A DNA stretch of 14,028 nucleotides from assembly GCA_035641235.1 (NCBI GenBank), contig DASQUP010000185.1, positions 1 to 14,028 of the forward strand. Direction: 5' to 3'. The notes below the pieces were generated by a model, which searched no databases, was not told the origin of the DNA, and worked only from the letters and a program-made list of their open reading frames with translations. This DNA is from DASQUP01 sp035641235 (GTDB lineage Bacteria; Actinomycetota; CADDZG01; WHSQ01). Of this stretch, positions 1 through 6,576 are shown piece by piece (positions within the stretch are counted from its first letter, which is position 1; each line of letters begins with the position of its first letter). The translations under genes were made by a program, and so were the position numbers.

Positions 1-352
1 CCGCCAGTACCCGGCTATCGGGGACCGGCTCGATCCAAGTTGTCTCGGGAAGCGGTTCGCGAAGCGATGAATCGGCGGATTGCGCGGGCCCCATGTCCAT
101 CGGTCGCGCTCGGCGCTGGCTTCCGTCGAGCATGTCGAGACATACGTTCGTTGCGATGCGGTACAGCCATGAGCGCAGTGAGGAGCGGCCCTCGAATCCA
201 TCGAAGCTCCGCCACGCGCGAAGGAAAGTCTCCTGCACTGCGTCTTCGGCCTCAAACGCAGACCCGAGCATCCGGTAGCAGTAGCCGGTTAGCTCTCCCC
301 GGTACGCTTCGAGCCGGAACTCGGCCTGCTCCGCCGTTGCCAGATGCGACAT
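1..352 (-). CDS. SigX5-type ECF RNA polymerase sigma factor (3' end outside window)
   Basis: This is the N-terminal 117 codons of a sigma-70 family ECF factor whose gene leaves the window at base 1. The start is the ATG at 350-352, preceded on the minus strand by a purine-rich GGACGGAAG. Region 2 is clear: YCYRMLGSAFEAEDAVQETF at about residues 25-44, then the SLRSWLYRIATNVCLDML core-binding helix. After it comes QRRARPMDMGP and the ETTWIEPVPDSRVL linker, a run I associate with the SigX5/SigG-like group (TIGR02960), whose members carry a C-terminal SnoaL-like domain. That tail and region 4 are not visible here. It shares its layout with the full-length sigma factor at 5584-6522, so the window holds two paralogues. 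The gene starts 88 bases downstream of the Rad50-like ATPase gene on the same strand, and may be read through from that operon or have its own promoter in the gap. Confidence 0.9.
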   Translation of the reverse strand, partial: MSHLATAEQAEFRLEAYRGELTGYCYRMLGSAFEAEDAVQETFLRAWRSFDGFEGRSSLRSWLYRIATNVCLDMLDGSQRRARPMDMGPAQSADSSLREPLPETTWIEPVPDSRVLA

Positions 353-440
353 CTTCCGTCCCCTTCAATCGGCATCATGCGTAACAGGTGCCTTATCGAA
401 GGGCGCCGAGAATCGAAAATGCGCGAAAAATCCCGCCTCG

Positions 441-2213
441 TCACTCGGCGGTGGTCACGTACACGAGTGACGCGGAGGGCACGTCCTCCATCAAGCGGCG
501 CGCCAGTTCGCTTTCGTACGTTGTCACGACGACCTGACGCAGGCCGGTTCCGGAGGCCGCTTTAGCAAGCGTCCCGGCCACAACTTTCCGAAGACGCGGA
601 TCGAGGTGCTCGAGCGGTTCGTCGAGCCACACGAATGGAGAGCGCGTCGATGCGCCGGCGACCAGCAGGCGGGTAAGCAGCAATGCCCAGACCTTTTCGC
701 CGCCGCTCAACGAGTTGAATCCGAGTGTTCGACCACCGAGCTGTCTGGTGATGTGACCCTCCGGACTCAGGACGAGTCCGCCTCCCCCGAACATCCTCTT
801 CCAGCGCGCTTCGACCTCTTGCGCGAGCGGCTCGATGTACTTCTCGGTAATCTGACGGCCCGTCGACTCGAGCGCGTCGCGCGCTGCAAGCGCTATTCCC
901 TCCTCGCGGTAAAGGGCCTCGAGCTGACGTGCCTGTTCCTCGTCTTCTTCCAACTCCTGCAGCGCGCCCTGAAGGGATCCACCCGAGGCTGCGAGCTCCG
1001 CGGTCTTCTGATCGAGGGCCCGCACTTCTTCTCGTCTGAGCTCCAGTTCTGATTGCGCGCTTGCAAGATCGAGCTCAGGAGCTCCGGACTCAGGTTCCAT
1101 TGGGAACGGCAGTGCCCGGATCTCACCGAGCAGGTCTCTGACTGCTCGGAGAGCAGAGCGCCAGAGGGATGCCTTCTCTTCTGCCTCGGTGATTTCCGCA
1201 TCCAGCTCCCGTAGGTGCTTGTGGTGCTCCTCCTCGGCGCGGTCCGCCTCATGTTCAGACAACGGGCGAAGGCAGGTGGGACATAGCGCATCCGCCCCTC
1301 GGAGTTGAGTCATCGCGTCCTTGATCAATTCCGACTTGCCTCGCGCCGATGCGGCCCGGTTTTCCGTCTCGGTCGCCGCAGCCTCTAGGGTCTGCTCGGA
1401 TTCCATCAGGACGTCCAGGACCGTTTCCGAGGTGACCGTTTGTTCTAGTAACTCTGTCGCTTGCTCCGCAACGGTCTCTAGCCGTCCGGCGCGCCCCGTC
1501 ATACCGCTGCGATAGCGCGTCCACTCTTCCGCGGCATGCACTTTGTCTGCTGCTTCGTTCATCTTCTCGACCGCTTGATCGCGGCCCTCGGTGATGGCGG
1601 TCAGCTGCTCGACAACTCCTTCGAGCTCGGCGACAACCCCCTCCCGATCCCGCTTTTCGGAGCGCTGCGTCGTCTTCATCTTCCGCAGGGCGCTGGCCGC
1701 TCTGTCTGCGCTCTCCTTGGCGGCTCGGGCGGCCTCGAACAAGGGGGTCACTCCGAAGATGCCCGCCAGGTGGTCCTGGAGATCGAACTCACCCTGGAAC
1801 GTTTCCATGGCGCCGCCGTGGATCATTGTCGTCAGCTGGGCCAGCACGTGTGAATCGGCGCCGAACTCCTTGGCTAGCAAAGAGTCGAGATCGCTTTGGG
1901 ACTTGATCTCCCCATCCGGGTGCTGAACCGAGAGCGCCGTGCGGCCTTTGGGATTCACAGTTCTATTAATGACGACATCGACCCCCGACGGCAGGCGCAA
2001 GACGATCTCGACCGTGGCACTTGCAGCATCGCCACGGATTTCCTCCACGGCCTTGACCGCGGAGGCATCGCCGAAGAGGCCCCAGGCAGCACCCATGATC
2101 AGCGATGTCTTGCCGATTCCATTCGAGGCGACGACGAATGTCGCGCCGGGGCCAAGCTCGAGATCGAGCTTGTCGTAGGCGCGCCAGTTCGTAAGCCGCA
2201 GGCTTCGGATCAT
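441..2213 (-). CDS. Rad50/SbcC-like SMC-family ATPase with zinc hook
   Basis: A 590-residue ABC-type ATPase of the Rad50/SMC superfamily. The Walker A is ASNGIGKTS at residues 29-37. Two charged helical stretches at about 160-300 and 320-470, rich in Glu, Arg and Ala, predict an antiparallel coiled coil. They flank CPTC at 311-314, the CxxC of a Rad50-type zinc hook. The C-terminal lobe has the signature SLSGGEK (501-507), Walker B FVWLDEP (527-533) and D-loop LDPR (537-540). Where Rad50/SbcC proteins normally have the H-loop histidine, this one reads VVVTTYESEL (561-570). Its arms are short: SbcC and Rad50 are usually about 900-1300 residues. Such ATPases tether or process DNA ends, often with a nuclease partner such as SbcD, and no nuclease is encoded beside it here. 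Its ATG overlaps the TGA of the upstream gene (ATGA, 2210-2213), which implies translational coupling. It is last in a three-gene operon. The ATPase family is near certain; the cellular role is unknown. Confidence 0.9.
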   Translation of the reverse strand: MIRSLRLTNWRAYDKLDLELGPGATFVVASNGIGKTSLIMGAAWGLFGDASAVKAVEEIRGDAASATVEIVLRLPSGVDVVINRTVNPKGRTALSVQHPDGEIKSQSDLDSLLAKEFGADSHVLAQLTTMIHGGAMETFQGEFDLQDHLAGIFGVTPLFEAARAAKESADRAASALRKMKTTQRSEKRDREGVVAELEGVVEQLTAITEGRDQAVEKMNEAADKVHAAEEWTRYRSGMTGRAGRLETVAEQATELLEQTVTSETVLDVLMESEQTLEAAATETENRAASARGKSELIKDAMTQLRGADALCPTCLRPLSEHEADRAEEEHHKHLRELDAEITEAEEKASLWRSALRAVRDLLGEIRALPFPMEPESGAPELDLASAQSELELRREEVRALDQKTAELAASGGSLQGALQELEEDEEQARQLEALYREEGIALAARDALESTGRQITEKYIEPLAQEVEARWKRMFGGGGLVLSPEGHITRQLGGRTLGFNSLSGGEKVWALLLTRLLVAGASTRSPFVWLDEPLEHLDPRLRKVVAGTLAKAASGTGLRQVVVTTYESELARRLMEDVPSASLVYVTTAE

Positions 2214-3112
2214 CGGTTCTTTGCCGCCTTTTCGATGCGTTCCCCTACCTGGCCGGGCTCGAGGCTGCCGTCGAGGAGGCTTTTGGCCACCTTCCTCAGG
2301 GCTCCGACCTCTTTGTCGCCGAACTCGAGGAGAACGTCCTTTTTCGGGTTCCCCTTGCGGGCTCGTGTTCCAATCGAGCGCTGGTTCTCGACTGCCGACG
2401 CGACCGCCTTCTCGGTAACGGCGGGGATGTCGATGCTTAATCCGGTGGACTGATCGAAGGCGGGGACTGGATCCCAGTAGGGGATCAGCTCATCGAGGAA
2501 CGCAGACACGGACTCGCCCACCGGCTGGATCGACCGTCTGTACCTGCGTGCGACGAGTGAGCCGCTCGGCACACGGATCTGAGGACCGGTGTCTTCCGGC
2601 CGCACCAGGAGACACGAGAGATCGGCTCCGACAAGTGCGATGGCGGCAGTGTCCGAGGCCATTCGGAAGATGCGGTTCAGGTCACCGAGGGACTCAGCGT
2701 TGTCCTCGATCTCGTGCGCGGTGGCGACGGACATCAGCCAGACCCTGACCCGGCCACCGAACGTCCCCACGAGAAATTGGGCGATGATCTCGATTCCCCC
2801 AATCTCCGAAATCGCCAGCGTCGTATCCGTCTCTATTCGTACCTCCGGAGCGAGCGCCGATCGAAGCTCCTCCACGAGGGCGCCGGCCTGTTCCGGGGCG
2901 GCCTCAATGGCGCGTGGAGTTTCGTCGGCACCGCCCTCCCGACCGAGACCAAAGGGGATACCCGAAGTAAGTTCCAACGCGGCAAGGAGCTCTCTGAGTT
3001 CACTGCGCTCCGCATCGGTCAAGTGACTCGTGTCGGGTTCTGGTCCTCCCATTTCGAGATGGTCGAGGTAAGCGGCGAGTGCTTCCTCGATTCGTTCGTT
3101 AGTCTCGGCCAT
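2210..3112 (-). CDS. soluble protein of unknown function between sigma-like and Rad50-like genes
   Basis: I do not recognise this 300-residue protein. The start chosen is the ATG at 3110-3112 (MAETNERIEE) because a near-perfect Shine-Dalgarno, GGAGGAGGTGA, lies seven bases upstream; an ATG at 3142 in the same frame has no such site. Residues 1-55 are acidic and helical (ERIEEALAAYLDHLEMG, then DAERSELRELLAALEL). This loosely recalls the N-terminus of actinobacterial anti-sigma factors, but there is no HxxxCxxC zinc motif and no membrane segment. A middle region at about 80-200 looks like an alpha/beta or beta-rich domain (IGGIEIIAQFLVGTF, then RVRVWLMSVATAHEI). The C-terminus is basic and helical (RARKGNPKKD, then KEVGALRKVAKSLLDG). 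It overlaps the sigma-like gene upstream by 14 bases and the ATPase gene downstream by 4, so it probably works with one or both. A role as regulator of the sigma-like protein or adaptor of the ATPase is only a guess from position. Confidence 0.8.
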   Translation of the reverse strand: MAETNERIEEALAAYLDHLEMGGPEPDTSHLTDAERSELRELLAALELTSGIPFGLGREGGADETPRAIEAAPEQAGALVEELRSALAPEVRIETDTTLAISEIGGIEIIAQFLVGTFGGRVRVWLMSVATAHEIEDNAESLGDLNRIFRMASDTAAIALVGADLSCLLVRPEDTGPQIRVPSGSLVARRYRRSIQPVGESVSAFLDELIPYWDPVPAFDQSTGLSIDIPAVTEKAVASAVENQRSIGTRARKGNPKKDVLLEFGDKEVGALRKVAKSLLDGSLEPGQVGERIEKAAKNR

Positions 3113-3767
3113 TCGTGTCACCTCCTCCACCCGCGGCCACATCCTGTGCCTGTTGTTGGTACGTCTTTATAAACGCCTGAATCTTGATGAAAGCCTGCGC
3201 CGCGATCTGGCCCACTCGCTGCCCCGTCAGTGGAGGATCGAGTTCCCTGCCGACGGCGGCGCGGCTCTTGCCGTGCACTCGAACGGCGACGAACACTTCT
3301 CTTTCCACATCCGTCAGAACCCCCGCCCTGTAAATGGCCTCTTCCGCCAGGGCCAGCTTTCGGACCGCCGCCACCTGGTCCAAACCTCGGAAGTAGTCGA
3401 CGTCCGCGCCCGGCGAGCCGGGGAGCTCTTCCTGGAGGGTTGCGACTCCAGCTTCCCCAGACGATGCCAGCGGTGTGTCCAGCGACCGATCGCGTCGCCT
3501 GGCCTCCCCCCTCCGCAGGGCATCGACGGCTTTGTTTCGAGCGACCACCAGGGCGTGCGGCAGAAACGGACCCTTGCTCCGGAAGTTGTTCTCTGCCATT
3601 GAACTCCACGCCTCGTCGACGACGTCCAGGGGATCGATCCCCGCCACCACTTCATGGCGCGCTCTCCAGACGCTGAGAACGGAGACGCGCATGAGCCTCC
3701 GGATCCGTGTGTATTCCTCGGCATCCACCCCATCAGGTAGTTGCGGGCTGAGTGGCGGCCTATCCAC
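3099..3767 (-). CDS. divergent sigma-70-like DNA-binding protein
   Basis: A 222-residue protein with the layout of a small ECF-type sigma factor, though divergent. Residues 44-90 read as a region 2: IDPLDVVDEAWSSMAENNF, then LPHALVVARNKAVDALRR, which fits the core-binding and -10 recognition helices. Residues 148-203 read as a region 4 helix-turn-helix: LTDVEREVFVAVRVHGKS, then GQRVGQIAAQAFIKIQAF. The tail is low-complexity, with a QQQ run and a GGGG run. The start is taken as GTG at 3765-3767; no convincing Shine-Dalgarno precedes it, so a GTG at residue 14 (VDAEEYTRIR) is possible, as is leaderless translation. It is the first gene of the three-gene operon and its stop lies inside the next gene. 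By analogy with ECF operons it may control its own transcription, but I see no clear matching promoter. It could alternatively be a sigma-like helix-turn-helix regulator that does not replace a sigma factor. Confidence 0.75.
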   Translation of the reverse strand: MDRPPLSPQLPDGVDAEEYTRIRRLMRVSVLSVWRARHEVVAGIDPLDVVDEAWSSMAENNFRSKGPFLPHALVVARNKAVDALRRGEARRRDRSLDTPLASSGEAGVATLQEELPGSPGADVDYFRGLDQVAAVRKLALAEEAIYRAGVLTDVEREVFVAVRVHGKSRAAVGRELDPPLTGQRVGQIAAQAFIKIQAFIKTYQQQAQDVAAGGGGDTNGRD

Positions 3768-3844
3768 GTGGGCTACTTATCGCAAAATCCTCAAAATCGA
3801 AAGTCCATCGCCTCCGGTTGCTAGCTGCCGTTTAGCCTCGCTGC

Positions 3845-3909
3845 GGGCGGCGGCGGCCTCCTCGGGCTCGAAACCGTTTTTAAGTCGCCCTGCGGGACCG
3901 CCGCCGTCC
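3845..3909. other. GC-rich dyad in the 178-base intergenic gap (possible structured RNA or repeat)
   Basis: Bases 3845-3856 pair with 3898-3909 over 12 positions, one of them a G-T wobble. Inside, GGGC at 3864-3867 can pair with GCCC at 3887-3890 around an unpaired A/T-richer segment, AAACCGTTTTTAAG. The dyad lies after the SIS gene stop (3946) and before the sigma-like gene start (3767), both on the minus strand. It could be a terminator-like structure, a dispersed palindromic element or an RNA leader. The ORFs overlapping it look like shadows rather than a gene. Confidence 0.35.
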
Positions 3910-3945
3910 TCGCTCGGCCTCCGGTCGGACGTAGCGATCCTCGCC

Positions 3946-4674
3946 TCAGGAGACAAGGAGGCGCCGGATCGTGTGGTACTGGCTCGCCTGGGCCTCCTGG
4001 ATCCGCGGGATGTAGTCGGCATCGACCACGTGGGCTCGATCGCACAGTTCTGCCAGGCGGCCTCCGCCGTAGCCCGCGAACCCGACTGTTAGGAGCCCTC
4101 GCCGGCGGGCCTCCTCGACCGCGACAAGGACGTTGCGCGACCCCCCACTTGTCGAGATGGCCACAGCGACGTCTCCAGGCGCGCCGAGCGCGATCACCTG
4201 GCGTGCAAAGACGTTGTCGAAACCGACGTCGTTGCCCACCGCCGTGATGACGGCCGCATCGTTTGTCAGGGAGATCGCGGGGATCGGGCGGATGCCGGCC
4301 GGCGGAGCAACCAGATCGGTGACGAGATCCTGTGCGTCGGTGGCGGATCCACCGTTGCCAAAGGCCAGAACCTGGCCTCCATCCGAAATCCGCTCGCTGA
4401 TCGACTCGGAGGTCTCAACAAAACCCTTGGGTTCGCACGAGGCCGCGCGCATCTCTATTACATCCGCAGCTTTTTGGCGGATGGAACGTTCGACCTCAGA
4501 CAGCACGCCCTCGAGACCGGATTCGGATTCGCTGAGAAATGGGTAGAGAAACGAAGCCCCTCCGGTGTCGTGTTCCTTGCGCTCCGTCCGGTCTTCGAGC
4601 AAACCCTTGTGTTCGAAGAACACATGAACCAGTTCCCAAAGCACGTGGTACAGCGTTTCGTGCACCTCCTGCAC
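3946..4674 (-). CDS. SIS-domain (GmhA-like) protein with remnant of a preceding SIS domain
   Basis: The main body, about residues 40-242, is a sugar isomerase (SIS) domain of the sedoheptulose-7-phosphate isomerase (GmhA) type. It has the phosphosugar loop FGNGGSATDAQ (105-115), NDVGFDNVFARQV (148-160), the STSGGSRNV loop (174-182) and a C-terminal IPRIQEAQASQYH helix (222-234). Residues 1-25 (QEVHETLYHVLWELVHVFF) do not look like an N-terminus. They align with the protein's own C-terminal helix, so they appear to be the end of a first SIS domain now lost upstream. The GTG at 4672-4674 is therefore only the first start in the surviving frame. In classical GmhA the IQE-x-H histidine and a glutamate shortly after the NGGSA loop are catalytic; this domain has Gln229 and Asp120 there, while the remnant keeps the His. 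Similar SIS genes occur beside hyp genes in actinobacterial hydrogenase clusters, which matches the hypC/hypD remains upstream. Confidence 0.8.
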   Translation of the reverse strand: MQEVHETLYHVLWELVHVFFEHKGLLEDRTERKEHDTGGASFLYPFLSESESGLEGVLSEVERSIRQKAADVIEMRAASCEPKGFVETSESISERISDGGQVLAFGNGGSATDAQDLVTDLVAPPAGIRPIPAISLTNDAAVITAVGNDVGFDNVFARQVIALGAPGDVAVAISTSGGSRNVLVAVEEARRRGLLTVGFAGYGGGRLAELCDRAHVVDADYIPRIQEAQASQYHTIRRLLVS

Positions 4675-4810
4675 GATGAAAGGGTCGTCGACGGCGGCCG
4701 CCGCAAACTTCCATGATCTTGTAGTGACGTCCCGGCTCGGCGAGTGCGGCGATGGTGGTGGAGAGAGTGCGGGTGAGCTCGGCGTCGCGGTACTCGTCGA
4801 CGAATTTCAT
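4496..4810 (-). pseudogene. hypD: hypD, truncated after codon 38
   Basis: The ATG at 4808-4810 overlaps the hypC stop (ATGA) and opens a reading frame beginning MKFVDEYRDAELTRTL and continuing to HYKIMEVCGG. This is the N-terminus of HypD, the iron-sulfur protein that works with HypC to build the Fe(CN)2CO group of [NiFe]-hydrogenases. Intact HypD has about 360-370 residues and continues the CGG with His-Thr-His. Here homology stops right after CGG (residue 38, base 4697). The frame then runs on to 4496 as Arg-rich sequence with no resemblance to HypD, because the DNA there encodes the end of a SIS domain in another frame. The loss of about 90% of the protein, including the region expected to hold its Fe-S ligands, makes it non-functional. 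The break looks like an internal deletion of the cluster; an assembly join is the alternative. Confidence 0.8.
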
Positions 4811-5052
4811 AGCGCTCCGTCCTCGAGGCGAGCTATCGCGACTCCTCCGTGGATCAAGAGGCGTTCTCCGACCGCCACCGGGGCGACCAGCTCGATCCCG
4901 ACCGATCCCTGCTGGCCGTGGTCGTCGGCGCAGATCGCATCGGGCTCGCCCGCCTCGACCACCGTCACGGGGACCGCCACGTCTCCGCACACGAGACACC
5001 CGTCGATCACCGAGCAGGCAACCGAGTGATCACCGTCGAGTCCGCTGGCCAT
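4807..5052 (-). CDS. hypC: HypC/HupF-family hydrogenase maturation chaperone
   Basis: An 81-residue protein of the HypC family, small chaperones that carry the iron centre with HypD and deliver it to the [NiFe]-hydrogenase large subunit. The family fold is seen in VGERLLIHGGVAIARLED at residues 61-78, matching the usual VGD-x-VLVHAGFAI-x-x-LD ending. The front reads VIDGCLVCGDVAVPVTVVE. Family members normally begin Met-Cys, with the N-terminal cysteine essential. In this longer-headed variant Cys19 in DGCLVCGD is the likely equivalent. The start chosen is the ATG at 5050-5052, preceded by GGTGGGG; an in-frame ATG at 5127 would add 25 residues unlike the family. Its TGA overlaps the hypD start. 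With hypD destroyed and no hydrogenase subunit in the window, it may now be an orphan unless the rest of the pathway is elsewhere. Confidence 0.82.
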   Translation of the reverse strand: MASGLDGDHSVACSVIDGCLVCGDVAVPVTVVEAGEPDAICADDHGQQGSVGIELVAPVAVGERLLIHGGVAIARLEDGAL

Positions 5053-5164
5053 CGCCCCACCATAGTGGCACGGCCAGGGAGTCCTCATCGCGGGACCGAT
5101 TAGTTTCTTCGCTCCCGAACGTTTCATGTCTAGAAAGTGACCGCCGGATAGAGGAGGCTGAATC

Positions 5165-5587
5165 GTGGACTACAAGCTCGAGCTTGTGCTTTTGCCCGTA
5201 TCCGATGTGGACCGGGCCAAGGAGTTCTACTCGGAGAAACTGGGCTTCAACGTGGATGTCGACCATCAGCCGAACGACCAGTTCCGGGTCGTCCAGGTGA
5301 CGCCACCGGGGTCTGCGTGCTCGGCGACATTTGGAATCGGCATCACCGATGCGACCCCAGGCTCGGTCAAGGGGACACATCTGGTCGTAACCGACATCGA
5401 AGCCGCCCGCGCCGAGCTCACCGGCCGGGGCGTCGACGTCAGCGACGTCCGCCACATGACGCCCGAAGGATGGAAGCCCGGTCCCGACCCAAGTCACGCC
5501 GACTTCAACTCCTTCGCCGATTTCAGCGATCCGGACGGCAACACCTGGGTTCTCCAGGAGCGCGGCTACAACAAGGGTGGCGAGTGA
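5165..5587 (+). CDS. VOC-family (glyoxalase/dioxygenase-fold) protein
   Basis: A 140-residue vicinal-oxygen-chelate protein with the two expected beta-alpha-beta-beta-beta repeats. The first is about residues 5-62 (LVLLPVSDVDRAKEFYSEKL), the second about 70-133 (GTHLVVTDIEAARAELTGRG, ending FSDPDGNTWVLQE). His72 and Glu132 sit where metal ligands often occur in the family. Glyoxalases, extradiol dioxygenases and drug-binding proteins share this fold, so the substrate cannot be read from sequence. The start is the GTG at 5165, seven bases after GAGGAGG. Its stop overlaps the GTG of the downstream sigma factor (GTGA), so the two are one transcription unit. The 112-base gap upstream separates it from the divergent hypC and should hold both promoters. 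Confidence 0.88.
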   Translation: MDYKLELVLLPVSDVDRAKEFYSEKLGFNVDVDHQPNDQFRVVQVTPPGSACSATFGIGITDATPGSVKGTHLVVTDIEAARAELTGRGVDVSDVRHMTPEGWKPGPDPSHADFNSFADFSDPDGNTWVLQERGYNKGGE

Positions 5588-6522
5588 CCGACACGGACGG
5601 CATCCGCGCGGCCGAGCGCTATCGGCGGGAACTGCACGTTCACTGCTACCGGATGCTCGCTTCGTTCGACGAAGCCGAGGATGCGGTTCAGGAGACCTAC
5701 CTCCGAGCGTGGCGCAACAAAGCGGGCTTCGAGGAAGCCTCGTTCCTGCGAGCGTGGCTCTATCGGATCGCAACGAACGTGTGCCTCGACATGATTCGCT
5801 CGAGGGGACGGCGTGCGACGAGAATGCAATCCTTTGCGGAGATCCCATGGCTCCAGCCGTATCCGGATCGACTGCTCGACGAGGTCGTCCCCCCGGACGA
5901 GGAGCCGGATGCCGTGGTGGTTTCGCGGGAGACCATCGAGCTTGCGTTCCTCGCAGCACTTCAGGTGCTCCCGCCGCGGCAGCGAGCTGCACTCATACTC
6001 CGGGACGTCATGGGATGGCCGGCAAGCGAGACCGCGTCGCTTCTCGAGACCAGCGTGGCCGCAGCCAACAGCGCTCTCCAACGGGCACGCGCGAGGCTCC
6101 AGGAACATCTCCCGGATCGGCGCGCCGAATGGTCGGCCGCCGAGCCGGGTCCCGAAGAACGCGCCCTGCTCGAGAGATTCATCGACGCACACGAACGAAT
6201 GGACGCCGAGGCCGTCGTGGCGATCGCGTCGGAGGACCTCAGGGTCACGATGCCACCGGACATGCTCGTCTTCGACGGGATGGCAATGGTCTCCCGGCTC
6301 TTGGAGCGGGCGTTTGGGGAGGATCGAGACGGCGATTGGCGGCTCGTTGCGACGGTTGCCAACCGGATGCCGACCGCCGCGAGTTACCTCCGAAGGCCCG
6401 GAGACAGCGAGTTTCGCGCCTTCAAGTTCGATGTCCTGCGCGTGGAGAACGGGCGGATCGTCGAGATCACCACCTTTGGTTACTCGCTGTTCCCTGCTTT
6501 TGGCCTGCCCTCAACGCTCTGA
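5584..6522 (+). CDS. SigX5-type ECF sigma factor with C-terminal SnoaL-like domain
   Basis: A 312-residue sigma-70 factor. Region 2 covers about residues 11-76 (HCYRMLASFDEAEDAVQETY, then LRAWLYRIATNVCLDMIRSR). Region 4 covers about 118-175 (LQVLPPRQRAALILRDVMGW, then SLLETSVAAANSALQRARAR). Residues 190-305 form a SnoaL-like domain (FIDAHERMDAEAVVAIASED, DLRVTMPPDML, and the ending FPAFGLPSTL). This arrangement marks the TIGR02960 (SigX5, SigG-like) group, in which the tail is thought to modulate activity in place of a separate anti-sigma factor. The start is the GTG at 5584 overlapping the VOC stop; upstream codons in the same frame belong to a shadow of the VOC gene. The VOC gene in the same operon is a candidate functional partner. 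The partial sigma gene at 1-352 is a paralogue. Confidence 0.92.
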   Translation: MTDTDGIRAAERYRRELHVHCYRMLASFDEAEDAVQETYLRAWRNKAGFEEASFLRAWLYRIATNVCLDMIRSRGRRATRMQSFAEIPWLQPYPDRLLDEVVPPDEEPDAVVVSRETIELAFLAALQVLPPRQRAALILRDVMGWPASETASLLETSVAAANSALQRARARLQEHLPDRRAEWSAAEPGPEERALLERFIDAHERMDAEAVVAIASEDLRVTMPPDMLVFDGMAMVSRLLERAFGEDRDGDWRLVATVANRMPTAASYLRRPGDSEFRAFKFDVLRVENGRIVEITTFGYSLFPAFGLPSTL

Positions 6523-6576
6523 GGAACCCAGGGGCGGTTAAGCCTCAGGTGCGTCTGCCCACGGTGACGGGTCCGG

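Noticed and set aside
404..450. Inverted repeat CGCCGAG / CTCGGCG around the end of the Rad50-like gene as a terminator
   Set aside because: The stem is only seven pairs with a 33-base loop and overlaps the last codons; chance pairing is likely.
3777..4045. Small minus-strand frames over the SIS gene end and intergenic dyad
   Set aside because: They overlap the 3' end of the SIS gene out of frame and have no ribosome binding site or recognisable domain. The bases are better explained by the GC-rich dyad.
4690..4712. Adjacent NotI-like and SalI-like sites at the hypD break, suggesting vector sequence
   Set aside because: Such sites are frequent in GC-rich DNA, and the flanks read as native hypD and SIS coding sequence. 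It remains only a minor reason to verify the join with reads.
5317..5583. N-terminal extension of the sigma factor frame upstream of GTG 5584
   Set aside because: It lies over the VOC gene in another frame, is Arg-rich, and lacks family resemblance. The GTGA overlap and family length support 5584.
5030..5992. 320-codon minus-strand frame across the VOC and sigma genes
   Set aside because: Its sequence is low-complexity and antisense to two well-supported genes.
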